A stretch of 64,000 nt of DNA from Siphonodentalium dalli (Eukaryota > Mollusca > Scaphopoda > Gadilida > Siphonodentaliidae): the NCBI GenBank assembly GCA_032622095.1, contig CP136061.1, forward strand, positions 21,826,991 through 21,890,990. The letters are read 5' to 3'. How positions within the stretch are numbered: the stretch's first letter is position 1; the number at the start of each line of letters is the position of its first letter. The translations under genes were made by a program, and so were the position numbers. The notes beneath the pieces were generated by a model that saw only the letters and a list, made by a program, of their open reading frames with translations, was not told where the DNA came from and did no database searches. Shown one piece after another: positions 10,589-24,500 of the stretch.

Positions 10589-10871
10589 CAGGCCTGAAAA
10601 TATGATGCTAGATATTTGTAGAATGAGGTCCCCAATTGGTCGGCCAATTTGGGGATATAGAGAAACTAAACTAAAAAAAAGAAAACGAAACTTTCTAAAA
10701 AACTTGTTAATGTGATAATAAAGAAACTTTCCAGAGAAGATGAGGCAAAAACAGAATGAGGTCCCTGGGAGGTGAATTTAGTGATGCTAGCTTGCTGGGC
10801 AGGATAGCGTAACTAAATTCACCCTCTGGGGACCTCATTCTGCAAATGTTTAGCACCGTATTTTCAGGCCT
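10589..10871. mobile_element. Family-C variant
   Basis: Ends CAGGCCTGAAAATATG / ATTTTCAGGCCT, with the long-subtype middle ('ggggatatagagaaactaa') and a GAATGAGGTCC hairpin. The same variant termini occur at 52943. Confidence 0.65.
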
Positions 10872-10929
10872 ATTCAATAGAGATAAGAGGGCCAGTTATA
10901 TCACTGGGGTCCAGCAATTTTTTTTAAAT

Positions 10930-11642
10930 ATCTATTACAAGAGGGGTGATAGGTGGATTTTTGAGGAAACAACACCAAGTTTGGGGACAAAAGCTTCAAA
11001 AACAACTTTTTTCAAATGATCAATTCTGTTGACAACTCTATGCCTTCCTCAGACTTTATTCTTCAAAACTAACATCCATAAAATATGATAATGCGAAAAC
11101 AAGATTGAGAAAATCCTATCACAAATTCAAAACCTGATCGATTTTTTTCAAGAGTGTTCAAAATTTCAATATCCCTGTCCAGTCGAATTTAATAAAATTC
11201 TCATCAAATAACACATATTTTCCTAAAAAATTGGGCTACCCAACCGAGAATCGTAATAATGCTCAATTGAATAAAAATGAATGAAACCTGAATATTTTCT
11301 TTCATTAGAGTGATCCAAACATATAGTTGTTCTTGGTAAGTTGCACTCGGTATATTTATGCAGTTTATTCGAGTATACTAACATGTGGCTGTGTTAATAA
11401 CACATGGCCATGTTAAGTTTTCAAGAAATGATGTTTCTTTTGGGCCCAGAAATAGAAAGTTGCTGGACAAGTACATTGACATTTTTAAAAAATCTATCAG
11501 GTTTTGAATTTGAGATTATATTTTTTCTAACTTCTTTTGCTTTATTATGGATGTTAGTGATTGAAAAATTGTGTTTTTGAAGACTTCCCCCCCCCCCCCC
11601 CCATGTTATTTCCTCGAAAATCCACCTGTGACCCTTCTTTTA
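10930..11642. mobile_element. Unclassified inverted-repeat element with poly-C tract
   Basis: Left GAGGGGTGATAGGTGGATTT and right AAATCCACCTGTGACCCTTC form about 30-bp inverted ends; a C run of about 18 lies next to the right end (11585-11602). No coding frame is recognised. Confidence 0.6.
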
Positions 11643-11643
11643 A

Positions 11644-11990
11644 AGTTATGTGAAACACTAAGGTAGGGTGATCAAATAGAAATGTAGAATAAACTTGCTC
11701 AAAATAGTTATTTTTACAATTACTATCGCAAAATTGACAACACACGTCATTCTTATATATTAATTGCATGACTCTCAATGGCAAAAGAGTTTTTGTTTGT
11801 TTATCGCTGATAGTTGCATCCCGAATCGAGAAATAAATATTTACAATTGAGCATAGTTCAGATGATGTTTATATGGAGTGATATGGTCGATTTACTTGAG
11901 ATTTTCGGCGATATTAGTAGAATGTTTCATTCTTCCAGTTGGCATAGTGCCTGCATACTAACTTATCAGTTGCACTCGCCCGAACAATTC
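11644..11990. repeat. Dispersed repeat, inverted copy at 52430-52760
   Basis: Shared strings include GGTAGGGTGATCAAATAGAAA, ATATAAGAATGA and AACTTATCAGT with the copy at 52430-52760 on the opposite strand. Type not known. Confidence 0.6.
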
Positions 11991-12305
11991 CATAATATGT
12001 CTTTAATATATAATAAAAATAAGAAGAAAAAAAGTGCCTGGACCCCTGTGAGTTACCGTCCATAGAAGTATTCCTCTTTGTTACAAGTTTTGTTATGCAT
12101 CTGACTCCAAAAATCTGCACTAAATGACTGTGACTGTCAGGTGTCTTGCTAGCAACAGTACAACACAGACTACAGGTTACAAGTACGGTAACTGAACCTC
12201 GGTGTTATGTTTAGAATTTCTGTCACATTACCTGTGGAACTTACTCTGATTCACTGCAGCAATTTTATTATTTGACTCTGTTATCACTCACATGTATGGG
12301 GTACT

Positions 12306-12480
12306 GTACATTTATGGGGCCATTATACTCAACAGAATATATGCAACAAATGAATGAATTTGAGCCATAGATGAGTACAAAATACACTCATGTGCTCTAT
12401 GAACGATATAAACAACATGGTAATTATAATGAAAATGAGTTAATGATGGATTTAGTATAAAGTCCCCCTTTAACCTTTGG
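12306..12480. repeat. Family-F repeat fragment
   Basis: ATGAATGAATTTGAGCCAT, CTCATGTGCTCTATGAACGA and an 'aaagtccccctttaa' end; related to the palindrome at 14752-15035 and a scrap at 16965-17020. Confidence 0.6.
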
Positions 12481-12499
12481 TAACTGACCGGTAGTGACT

Positions 12500-14290
12500 T
12501 GATTTCCATTTATTCATTCTTTTATCCAACACATAAAATAAATTGTTTACTCAAAGTATATATTCTTCAAGTGAATACCTGTGTTAACTGACAAATTGAA
12601 CATTTCCTTGAGAATTAATTTTGTGAGTGAATATTTATATTTAGACTGTGACAAGCCATGTTTTGATTATTATTCCATGTCAAACTCCACACACTTCCTA
12701 ATCACCTCAGCCAGTCATAACTCAACAAAATCCAAATTTGGGTTTTTATGTGAAAATTATTTTTGGTTTTGTGTAATAAAATCCTTTGGTTTGAGGAATG
12801 AAGATGGGAATCCTACCATCTGTGGCCGCCTCACATAACTGTGATAATTCTAATGCTATCCGATTTTGACTAAATGTGGTCCATGGCTTCTATTTACGAA
12901 TATCTTGAATGGGTTAAAAACAAGTCCTGCTCAAATTTTATTTAAGGGTTTATTTCTTTCAGAACATTGTGCCCATTTCACGATGTAAGCACAAAAACTC
13001 TGTTACCATTAACACTCCGTCTGATCACAATCAAATTCGTCGTTGTTTATCAACGACTATGTGCAAATAATCTTTCTAACTTTCACCATTGTCTATCATA
13101 TTTTGTTCATGTTTGATGCACTCGAATCATGACATCATTCAACTAACATTTCACAATGTAAGCACAAAAACTCCAACTAACATCCAATTTTATGGTTTCT
13201 TCTCAATCACACATTACCTTACACCACATCGAAACTACATCATCTCCGTTTGCCTATCATAATGATTAATTCATACTTTGTTGTGTTCTCTGATACCGTA
13301 GCTTTGAGGAGAAACTGATAGAGCAACATTATGATTTGGCACACATTGAAATCGCTCCAAAGCTTTTGAAATTTGATCAGGACTGGATTTGTGGAATTAG
13401 GACTAAATGAGGTGATTACGCAGTGTGTTATCGCAATACTTCGCCAGTTATATTATAGGGATTGATCTCATTGTCCAGTCGATATGCACATCAACAACCA
13501 ACTTATAAATAATTCTAAATATAGGTATCAATTTCATGAAATTACATATTGGTTTACAGCAAAATCTGAGAGATACATTTTCACATTACCATGGCATCAG
13601 ATGTTTGTTGGTATATACATTGACAGTGTTTGAGAGATACACTTCACATTGCTATAGCAACAGATTTGGTTGTTGGTATTTATATTGACAGTGTTTTGAT
13701 CTGATAAACTTGACTTTATAGCATACGAATCTCCTATAGAATTTGTTTAGCGTTTATATGACTAATTATGTTATTTTATAAGTTTTAAGTATTTGTTTGA
13801 CACGAGCATTGTATACTATTATCTGTCTTGATAATGTTGATATTTGAAGAATTATTTTGCAATAAATGTAACACATACGTCCTTGTGGTCCAATCTGGTT
13901 TTTCAACAATGAGCCCAAAAGTCCAAAGCGATTGTGGGTATAAAATGAACTTTTACCTTCAGGGCCAGGAACCAACGTCACTAATATAATATGTAAATGT
14001 CACTTCAAGCATTTGGATAGCTGCTATCTGGAACTAATGCAGTGGTTGAGCTAGATATTTGCTGCAGTAGTTTATTATAATTACAAGTTAAAGGTACTCA
14101 ATCCGATTAGACGCTCCTAAATTACTATTTCTTTGGCTTTGGGGGGTAAAAAATATTTGATTCGAGTCGAGGAACCCACCCATCAAAGCTCAGAGTGATT
14201 AGATATCGATTTTTGAAATCTATTAATTTTCGGAGATGTGGGCCACAAGTTGGCAAAACCACATGCTCAAAACGGACAAATTGCGGGTGT
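12500..14290. other. Intergenic DNA between AASS and PRPF18, no gene seen
   Basis: AT-rich. A twofold ~80-bp tandem at 13557-13698 (GAGAGATACA...TTGACAGTGTTT) and a repeated GTAAGCACAAAAACTC (about 12985 and 13155) are the only structures noticed. Confidence 0.5.
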
Positions 14291-14295
14291 AAGAT

Positions 14296-14362
14296 GGATA
14301 ACTCTAAAATCAAGTGGTTATTATTGTTAACAGTACCCACTTGATTTTAGAGTTATCCACAT
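14296..14362. repeat. Near-perfect palindrome
   Basis: TGGATAACTCTAAAATCAAG and CTTGATTTTAGAGTTATCCA face each other about 20 bp apart. The arm sequence recurs singly near 30880 and in dispersed repeats at 60085 and 60250. Confidence 0.75.
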
Positions 14363-14751
14363 TCAACTCTTTTGTTTTGGTTTTTTGTTCTATAGTTATT
14401 CATCTTTGTTTATATGAAAATGCTGATTTTTGGGTCCATATGCCCACACTAGGCGGTATGCCACAAGGGGGTATGTACCGGACGACAGTCCATCTCTTGT
14501 TGCGCTCTGGAGACAATATTCAGTGGTCAAGAATCTATTGAATGCTATGGATAGCAATGGAGTTGAGGGGTTCTTGTGGTTGAAAGATGAAACTGTCGCC
14601 AACACACCTGTGATGATATCGATACTATTGCATGGATAAATGGACTACATTTGTCAGATTTCCTAGCAAAATGGTAAATTGGGGAAATGTCTATTGTGAT
14701 GATTAAGTAAAGAGAAAGCAATTGTGTAAAGTTTTAAGAGCTTCATGTTAA

Positions 14752-15035
14752 AGGGTACTATACACTAAATCTGGCCATTTTATGGGGACAATCTCCTTTT
14801 ATAATCAGAATATGAAACAAATGAATGAATTTGAGCAATGGATTAGTACAAAATATACTCATGTGCTCTATGGACGATGTAAACAACAATGAAATTATAA
14901 TGCAAATGAGTTTATGGCTCAAGTCATTATAATTACCATGTCGTTTACATCGTTCATAGAGCACATGAGTGTATTTTGCACTAATCCATGGCTCAAATTC
15001 ATTCATTTGTTGCATATATTCTGTTGAATACAAGA
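14752..15035. mobile_element. Family-F foldback repeat
   Basis: Left arm AATGAATTTGAGCAATGGAT...TGTGCTCTATGGACGATGTA, right arm TACATCGTTCATAGAGCACA...AATTCATTCATTTGTTGCAT. Confidence 0.7.
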
Positions 15036-15479
15036 CAGTCAATGACTGTGGGGTCGCTCACCAGACTGCAAAGACTGATAAGACTGGGACTCTGGAGACC
15101 ACAACAGTCAGAAAATTTCATAATCACTTTAAAAGAAGTAGATCTAAACAGGATATGTGGCTAGAGAGGCTTCATGTATGTAGATCAGTGAATATCCACC
15201 TTGAAATTACCAACTGTACACTACTGATCACCCCCTTCCTCCAGCTCAACAAGTCCCCTCGCGACCGGGCTCCCAAGTCTTAGGTTGGAATTTCACAACC
15301 GACATCTCAAACTTTATCAATTGTTGGAAATTTCCAATCTCACAAGCGCCTTTTTATAAAACCATTTAGACATGTTTGAAGCCCAATTATCCATGGACCC
15401 AAAACATCATACATGTATGTCAGTAGTCAGGTAGTTCCAAGGTAGATGTTTTAATGAATTTGGTATTTCAATGATTTTA

Positions 15480-16930
15480 TTAGAAACAAAAGTGTTAACT
15501 CCCCATAGCCCCGTCATTCCTTAACAGGTTTACCTCATGTTAACAAATCTGAATCTCAGTCACTAAAGGATCCTCCATACTATATGTAAGCTAAATAGTC
15601 CAACCTCTCTTGAGAAGACATTTTAAGAATTACTATCGAGACATACAGTTATGTCCCTGGTCCCACCCTATTTAACCTGAATAAATTTGAATGCCAGACA
15701 CAAAAGAACCCTTCATACTAAATATCAGTAAAATAGACATGATGGTCCTTGTGAAGGAAGCATATTAAGAGGGAAACTGTCCTTCGCTTGGCCCTTATTT
15801 GACCAGGTGACCCCATTTTTAAAAATCTGAATTTGAGTCAAACAAGAACATTCCATGCTAAATAAGCCAACTAGTTCTTGGCTCTTGCAAACATATTTTA
15901 AGAATTACTATGTGGTGAAATAGTTATGTTTCCGGCTCTGCCCTTATTCGACTTTGTGATCCCATTTTCACAAATCTGTCACCCAAAGTAATTTCATACC
16001 AAATATAAGCAAAATAGCCAATTTGATTCTTGCATAGAAGACCTATCATGAATTACTATGGAGAGAAAGAGTAATGTAGCTGACCTTGCACCTACTTGAC
16101 CTGGTGACCCTGATTGAACAAATCTGAATCACACATCACAAAAGGAGCCTCAATATTAAATATGAGCTAAATAGAGCTGGTGGTTCTTTCAAAGAACACT
16201 TTTCAAGTTTGCCAAATATGTTCTAGTGAAATGGTGGATGTGAGAGGGTTAAATGTCATGTTGAAAGATTTGAACAATACATATGATAGATTGTTTTTTT
16301 GTAATTGGGAATTAATTACCTCTAGCAGATCCCCAGGGAATGTTTATAAAAATGTCAGATTTCACTTGACATGTATAGGCATACCCCGCATACAGTTAGA
16401 GCCAAAGTAAATGCTTCTTAATAATGATTCTCTGTCAAGAATTTGAGTAAATACATGTATTATTTTTGGGACCAGGGTGGCAGAAGCAGTGAACTTGAGT
16501 AAAGGGCCAGGGGGGGGGGGTGTACAATATATATATATATATATATATAATTGACCATGGAGTTAAATAAAAAACAAACAAAAATTTAATATTTTTTGGA
16601 GTTATGTCCCTGGCCCCGCCCACATTTGACCCCGTGACCTCATTTAAACAAATCTGAACCCCAGTCACCCAAGGATCCTTCATACCAAATATGAACCCAT
16701 TTGGCCTGATGGTATTTGAGAAGATGTTTAAAAGAATTACTATGGAGGGAAAGAGTTATGGCCCTGGCTTTGCAACTATTTGACCCAGTGACCTCATTTG
16801 AACAAATCTGAATGAGAGTCACCTAGGGAACATCCACACCAAATATGAACCCATTCGGTCTTATGGTTCCAGAGGAGAAGATGTTTAAAGAATTGTTGAC
16901 GGATGGACGGACGAGGAGTGATGACTATAG
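15480..16930 (-). repeat. Degenerate tandem of a ~170-bp repeat with a GGACGGACG tail
   Basis: Recurrent phrases: AAATCTGAAT, CATACCAAATATGA, AGAATTACTATGGAG, AGTTATGTCCCTGGC, TTTGACC..GTGACC. It ends 'gacggatggacggacg...gtgagctaataaaa'. I associate this tail type with dispersed repeats of mollusc genomes (knowledge, not checked). Contains (AT)n at about 16529-16549 and poly-G at 16510-16520. Strand is a guess. Confidence 0.6.
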
Positions 16931-17462
16931 CTCCATCGGAGACTTCGTCTCAGGTGAGCTAATAAAAGGAGATGGTCCCATAAATGGCCGGATTTAGGGT
17001 AAAGTCCCCCTTTAAGATAACACAATATAACTTTTCCAGACAGTCGTCCATTATTCCGTTTCCAGAATTGCAATGAATACAAATGGCGTAAATAGTATAC
17101 GGGATCCTAAACATTGTGTTTGAAGTGGTATTTTTTAATGACTTCATTGCGTCTTTCTGGGACATATCATGCTGATAGAAAGGTAGTTCAGGTATTTATA
17201 AACATATTTCGATATGGGGGAAAAATTGAAAATTGAATATTATAAGGTGTATTTTGGAGCGCAAACCGTCATGTGGCTTTACAATTTAATATCAACAACA
17301 TTGTTAAAAATCATGGAAATTTTTTTCACAAGCCCAGAGTAATAGGATATTAAGGAGCGGGCGACAGCGTTGAAAGTGTCAGATTTCACACATTGATAGT
17401 GCAAATAGATAATCAACATGGAACAACTGAATATAGAATAGAAAAGACATCTGATTTCACAT

Positions 17463-17760
17463 TTTATTGTAATAAGTAATCATAATTCAGCTTTAGTAAT
17501 CAGTAATCAAAATTCAGCTTTAGTAATCTGTAATCATAAGCCAGCTTATGAAGAGAAAATATTGTTTCAGCAACGCGCAAATGTGTATTTGAGGCTGAAT
17601 AAATGCACTATATGCATACAACCGCCAGCATTTTCTGATGAAATGACAGCACGCAAATGTGTATCCATTTTTGGAGGCTGAATAATGCATCAAACTGCCA
17701 GCATGGTTTGATGAAACGACAGCACGCAAATGTTTATCCATTTGGAGGCTGAATATGATA
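17463..17760. repeat. Short tandem units downstream of PRPF18
   Basis: Threefold CAGCTTTAGTAATC..GTAATCA and threefold GCCAGCAT..TGATGAAA.GACAGCACGCAAATG with GGAGGCTGAATA; another unit at 18300-18345. Confidence 0.6.
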
Positions 17761-17979
17761 ATGTGTATGACTTAAAGTGACATGTGAGAGTTACTAATTG
17801 AGTGTAGATGTTTTATTTACACAATAAATATATTTCAATATAATAATGCACACAAAACAATTCAAAGGTCAGTGTTATTTATTGTGCGGGAGTGGCATAG
17901 CCAGGTGAGGCTGTCTTCCTGTCACCCCATTTGTGTCTATTGTATGAGTGATCTACTGTGAGTGAACTGGCAGGTGTAA

Positions 17980-18183
17980 TACAGTAATGCCCAAAGTAAT
18001 TGACCACTTAACCACAGCAGAATTATGGGTAATTTTTCAGGATTTAGTCGGAAATATGGCTTGTTGCCATTCATCGGAAAGCTCTCGGCGATTCCGATGA
18101 ATGGCAACAAGCCATATTTCCGACTAAATCCTGAAAAATTACCAATAATTCTGCTGTGGTCAATTACTTTGGGCATTACTGTA
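17980..18183. mobile_element. Family-B foldback MITE, complete
   Basis: TACAGTAATGCCCAAAGTAA to TTACTTTGGGCATTACTGTA with palindromic arms; no gene content. Confidence 0.85.
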
Positions 18184-18501
18184 TGTGAGAATAATTGAGT
18201 GTGCTGAGTGTTGTGCCTATTGTATGAGTGAACTGAAAGCTGTATATAGAGTGTATATTGATATCGGCAAGTCATCCTTTTCAGAATAAATTCACGGAAT
18301 GCGTCAAACCATCAGCATGGTCTGATGAAACGACAGCACAATTGTGGATCCCTGGTACATCTCATGTTGTACTGAATAGGAACATTCAGATTATTGGAAT
18401 AACCTCATATTCAGCTTGAGAGTTGCCTCCCACTCATCGTCTCATCTCTCAGCTTTAGAGTTGCTTCCCTTTCATCGTTCAGCCGTGGAGATGCTTTTTT
18501 C

Positions 18502-18582
18502 TCATGGTCTCTCGTAATCCACACTCCTTGAAGGATCTGTTGGAAATACCTTCTGGCTCTGTGTCATTAATCGTTTCAATCC
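18502..18582 (-). CDS. PRPF18: PRPF18 exon 10 (stop codon)
   Basis: 26 codons plus [23 protein letters not shown] then VDYERP. Family end: [20 protein letters not shown] then VEYNAL. Acceptor tttacag. Confidence 0.94.
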   Translation of the reverse strand, partial: GLKRLMTQSQKVFPTDPSRSVDYERP

Positions 18583-21500
18583 CTGTAAATTGTCAAGAAA
18601 TATATTATCAGCGTAAAGTTTATAACTAAGTTTTTAAGTGACTTATGTTAGTCTCAGAACGACAGATGTTTAGACAGCTCCCATCTAGAGTTGATCCTAA
18701 ACATGCCTGTAAGTTTTCAAATCAATTCTCCAATAAATGTGGGCTGCAGGGTGTGCCGATACATTCAAATTTGAAATCTAGGATGGCTGCTGGCAGAAAA
18801 AATTGATGGCTCCCATCTAGAGGTAAGCATGAAATTCCAGTTTCCAGGTGATGATCGGATGAGGGAGGTGGCCTGTAGGGTTTGCCGAATAATCTAGTCA
18901 TGTTTTTCAACAAAATTCGGAAAGCTTTGATGGCTCCCATCTAGATGTGACCCCGATGATCCATATGAAGTTTGGTGATGATCAGATGAGGGATGTGCCC
19001 AAGGATCAAGATGGCTGCCGGCAGCCATGTTTTTCTGAATTACCCCAAGATAACTCGTTCCCATCTACATATCAATATTAACATCCTTGACAACTTTCAT
19101 GATAATGGATTGAATTTTGAAATCCAAGATGGCCACTGGTGGCCATGTTTTTTGGCTGAATGACCCCAAGATCACTCATTCCTATCTACATCTCAAAATC
19201 AACAGCTACCCTGCTGGACAAAACAAGTGTCCACTTAACTGCGGTGCGGTTAGCATTGCCACCGCGGCCGAAATGCAACTACACCGCGGCTCCACCGGCT
19301 AACTACAGTTGGGCCGTGGTGTAATTGCCAATCGGCATGGTGTGTTTGCCATGGTGTACTTTCATCAAACTGAAAAAAGACAATACAAACCACGGTGTAC
19401 ATGCCATTCGACCATGAGGGTAGTTGCCTTTCGGCCGCAGTGAACTTGCCGTTTGGCCGCAGTGTACTTGCCGTTCGGCCGCGGTGCTCAACTGCAGTTA
19501 CAAACTCTGACACCGCAGCCGAACGGCAAATACACCGCGGTGCCAATGTACACTTGTTTTGTCCAGCGGGGTATGACAAATTTCATTATGATCCAAACAA
19601 AGGTACGACTTGTAGCCCATGCCAAAGGATTTAGTCATGTAGTTAGTTTGGCAATAGCTCAAACTTTACAAGTAAGGTTGAGTTAAAATGGCATAAATTT
19701 GGGTCTTGCATAAATTTGAATTCAAATATTGCAATGATATATAAGTTATATCAGTCCAATTACATAATGCCTATATTATACAAAGCATAGATATATCCAT
19801 GTATATTTGGTCATACTGGTCATAGTTTAACACTGATAACAGTTATTTACATCTTTTCATATGGTGAATCCAATTGATAATCCTTTCAAGGTGGTATTTG
19901 TTAACTCATCTGTTAAGCACAGACCACTGTCTGACATGGACTTTATGAAAGATCTAATGCATCAGAAATTTTAAATTAACCCTTTACCCAACAGAACGGC
20001 CCTGTGCCAATGCATTCTCTTATATATGCGAGTCGACCATAAGTCGCCTCGCATATTTAAGAGAATGCATTGGCTTAACATATTAAAAATTGTTTTTAGG
20101 CCAATGCATTCTCTTATATATGCGAGGCGACCTATGGTCGACTCGCATATATAAGAGAACGCATTGGCACAGGGCATAACTGTAACCATCACAATGTGGT
20201 CAATGAACCGGTTCCAATGATATCCATATTTGTATGGTGTTATTGAGACAGACCGAAGATATTTTAGGCTGTTGAAGCTTTATTTGGGGGTTTTTGGCCG
20301 TTTTGTTGGGTAAAGGGTTAATATAATTAGCAGACATGTTAGTTACCTGAATGTATTTTCTCTGGGTTTCGTCATTGAGTACATGAGCCACATATCTGGA
20401 TGAGATCTTCTCTCTCCCTGTACGAGCATGGATACCAACCATGGTCACACCGATGGGCCACGGTGCATTACCAATAGACATCTCCATATAAGCATGATTG
20501 GCCTGAAAATGACTATAATTATATAAATGTTATCTGGATCGGCCGAATATGCATTTTGTTTTTGTAGTTAACCCTTTAATAACTGAATACTCCCCAATGA
20601 GTAGTTACTTGATTCCAAAAAATTCTATTGCACGATTTTTTAGCTAATACATATAACAACCAGCCTATGGCTGTTTGTTGAGAGTATCTGAACATCCTGA
20701 CTAATCAAGAATCAGCCCCGTTAACCCTTTCATGATGGGAGCTGTGCTGGTGCAGCATTAAAGATCCTTAATTTTCTTAAATATGCAAGTTAACGTCGGA
20801 TATATAAGAGAATGCACTGGCTTATAAGGTCAAGGTATATATTGTTAGGCCAATGTATTCTCTTAAATAAGCGAGACTCCTTATGGGAGACTGCCATTTA
20901 AGAGAATGCATTGGCACAGGGTTTTCGCAAAATTTCAGGAAGCTCCACTCATGGAAGGGTTAACAGGGTGAAGAATGAACCATTCCACAGCATACTTCAA
21001 ATGTTTAATATATGTATACCGGTTCATACATCATGTCAGATGTGCTGCTTTTTAACTACAAAATGGTTGAACCCACCAAAGGATGATGCTGGAATGTCAT
21101 AAACCCAAATAACACAACAGTGATTGAGATAGAATCGTGCCAGATTTCGTGATCGGTCAGACTCTGGCAGTGAGAGTGTTTAACCCTTCCAAGCCTTGAA
21201 ATAGGGTGTCTGTCATTTGCAGAATGAGGTCCCCAGAGGGTGAATTTAGTGATGCTACCCCCGCATAGCAGGCTAGCATCACCAAATTCACCCTCTGGGA
21301 ACCTCATTCTGCTTACACCTCAGCAGAATGAGGTTCGCAGGGGGTGAATTTGGTGATGCTAGCCCACTATGCGGGGTAGCATCACTAAATTCACCCTCTG
21401 GGGACCTCATTCTGCAAATGACAGACACCCTATTTCAAGGCTTGCTACAAAGCTGTGTTTGCATACCATAATGTAATCTCTTTCCATCAAATGTTTGACG

Positions 21501-24500
21501 ATATCTGTTAAACACATCAATATATCCTCCTGTACTTTCTGCAATGAAAATAAATTCAAGCATTACAGTTTAAAGGGACCCAAGGCACTCACAGTGGGTA
21601 AATGTGCAAAAATATAAAAGTCTGTAAAAACATCACCACTAAAGGGACCCAAGGAACTCACACCCGATAAATGAGCAAAAAATAGAAAAGTCTGTAAAAA
21701 CATCAGCACCAAGAAGAACATGGCAAAACAAATGATATATATTTAATAGCCTAAATCAATTCTGAGAAGACAAAAACGAACAAATACTAGGTTTAAATTT
21801 AACCTAGAGAATTATAATTCTGCCCATGGTCAGATATGGACAAGCCTTGAAATTTGGTGTCTGTCATTTGCAGAATGAGGTCCCCAGAGGGTGAATTTAG
21901 TAATGCTACCCCGCATAGCAGGCTAGCATCACCAAATTCACCCTCTGGGAACCTCATTCTGCTGAGGTGTAGGCAGAATGAGGTCCCCAGAGGGTTAATT
22001 TGTTGATGCGGGGTAGCATCACTAAATTCACCCTCTGGGGACCTCAATCTGCAAATGACAGACACCCTATTTCAAGGCTTGGATATGGACAGCTATCTTA
22101 ATATGCTACACGGGACCACAGCTGTCACATATATTGTGATATCTGAGCTATGTAACATTCTGGTTTCAAAATAGGCTTGGTTTTGTCAAATTCGCAAGTT
22201 ATTGCCCTGCGGCAAGGTCATTATGGACACGTGAAAACCCCACTGTTTCTGAGTGTATGTCAAAGGACTGCTTGGTACATGTACCAACAATGATAGAACT
22301 ACAATTATGTGGCATACGCAACATGAAATTCTTAAGGGGAAGCCTTATCTGCTATTGTGGAAATTCTGATCAGAGTCCTATCTGTGTATGATATTAAATG
22401 GGAGCCCTGGTTCAATACCGCCATACCAGGCCTCAGCTCACAAGGCGACTAAGGCGAGATTGTCGCTGACTTCGCCCTATCGTCGCACTAAGGCGAAATC
22501 GAAGTCGCCTTCAAATTTAGGGGGAATGTTTTTTATTTTTCTTAATTTTTTCCCCACACATTTCCGTATATAGATGAATTGTGGCGGCCATCCCAAAAAG
22601 AAACAGACGATGCAGAGACAAAGACCCAAGTGTTTAAAATAAAAAATAAAATATGACCTATTGTTTTGTGTTATTCAGTCGCCTTTGTTCCCTTTGCGGT
22701 AATGAATGTTAATCACGAATGTTTTGACACGCTGAAAACACGATGAGATGTTCGCATCTGTGTTGTTACTGACCATCGTGAGTGTCACAAATAAATGTTT
22801 TAATTAACTTAAAAGACCGCCGTCCCGCTTTTCAGATATAAAACAATTACGACATTATCAGAGTATGTACCAGGCGCTTTGGAAGTTCGTTTCGGTAATG
22901 CGTCGCACTTTTTGAAGAGACCGCGTCGCACTTTTTGAAGAGACCGCTTCCGTAAATAAATGTCAAGTTTATTGCTTTAATCGGATTATACCAGTGATGT
23001 TGGCATTAATTACGGGAGGCCATTAATTAATAAAAGCTTTAGCAATAAAACTAAAAGCTTTTGCAACTCCTTTGTTAGTTAGTCCTTATTGTTTATTTTA
23101 GCGGACACCCACATTACAGCCATGACCAAATTAAACTTACAAAGTTACATGCATCATGATTCAGACTGTACAAACGTATCTTCCAAGCTGCAGTCTAGGA
23201 AATAATATTACTTCCATTTAGTTAAAAAATTAACTACTACTGTAACTTGATAATTGTTTTGCTTATATGATAGCTACACAAAACATTTCCAAAAATTTTA
23301 AATGTATAATAACAATTAATTAGGCTAATTTCAGATAAAGTCAAATTTTTTTTAGTTTTATTTCTTATTTTATCTTTTTATTGATGTTATAAAATAAAGC
23401 GATATTTGAAATTTGTCAATTTTTGGTAGTCTCCCCACTTCTCCCTGAAGTCTCCCTAAATTTCCTGAAGTCTCCCTAAATTTCCTGGAGGGAGACTTCA
23501 AGTCTCCCTGTTCTGAACCCCTAGGCTGAGGCCTGCGCCATACAAGTCTGAGTTTAGTGTGCCTGTCATTTGCAGAATGAGGTCCCCAGAGGGTGAATTT
23601 AATGAGGCTATCCCGCATAGCGGGCTAGCATCACCAAATTCACCCTCTGGGGACCTCATTCTGCATGGCCTCATCTGCTATGGGGGACATAGACTCAGAA
23701 TAAAGTTCCCATTGGGAACCTCGATTATGCAATGTGTTGTCAATTCGTGGATATTAGCGATTCTAACCCACTGGGATTGCATCACTAAATTCACCCTCTG
23801 GGGACCTCGTTCTACAAATGACAGGCACATTAAACTCAGACTTGGTGCCACAGAGGCTCACAGAAACATTATGTTTTAGTAAACATAGGGGGAAACTATA
23901 ACATTATCACTATTTAGGTGAAGTTCCAAACTATGGGAAAAGTTACCTTGGAGCAAATGTTTCTCCCAATTAAGAACAAATTTATTTTTTTGGTGAAATT
24001 TCTCAGTTACAAATATATATATGTGGTTACCTTAAGTTTGAGCTTTCGGAATAGAGGCTTCATATAGGTGACGGTCTGTGTATGTGTCGCGAAGGCTATT
24101 CTGTTCTTAGTGGACTGTCTCTCCGCTTCAGGAATATCGTTTAAGTTCCTGCCCCATGCTTTGAGGACATACTGGTGGAAAATACAAACAAGATACCATC
24201 ATTATGGAATAAACATAGGTAGGGTGCCTAAGCAACTTGATATTTAGTAGTTAACCCTTTCATGATGGGAGCTGCGCTGGGGCAGCATTAAAGATCCTGC
24301 GCCAGTGCATTCTCTTAAATATGCAAGTCTCTGATAGGGAGACTTTCATATATAAGAGAATGCACTGGCTTACAAGGTCAAAGTAAATATTGTTAGGCCA
24401 ATGCATTCTCTTATATATGCGAGGCACATTATGGGTGACTCGCATATATAAGAGAATGCATTGGCACAGGGTTTTCGCAGAAATTTTAGGAAGCTCCAGT

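Noticed and set aside
14396-14639. Overlapping frames of about 70 codons on both strands
   Set aside because: No recognised similarity, no splice context, and the region is part of a dispersed repeat.
19250-19686. Overlapping frames on both strands (100-109 codons) as genes
   Set aside because: They come from the GC-rich inverted-repeat element, where palindromy opens both strands.
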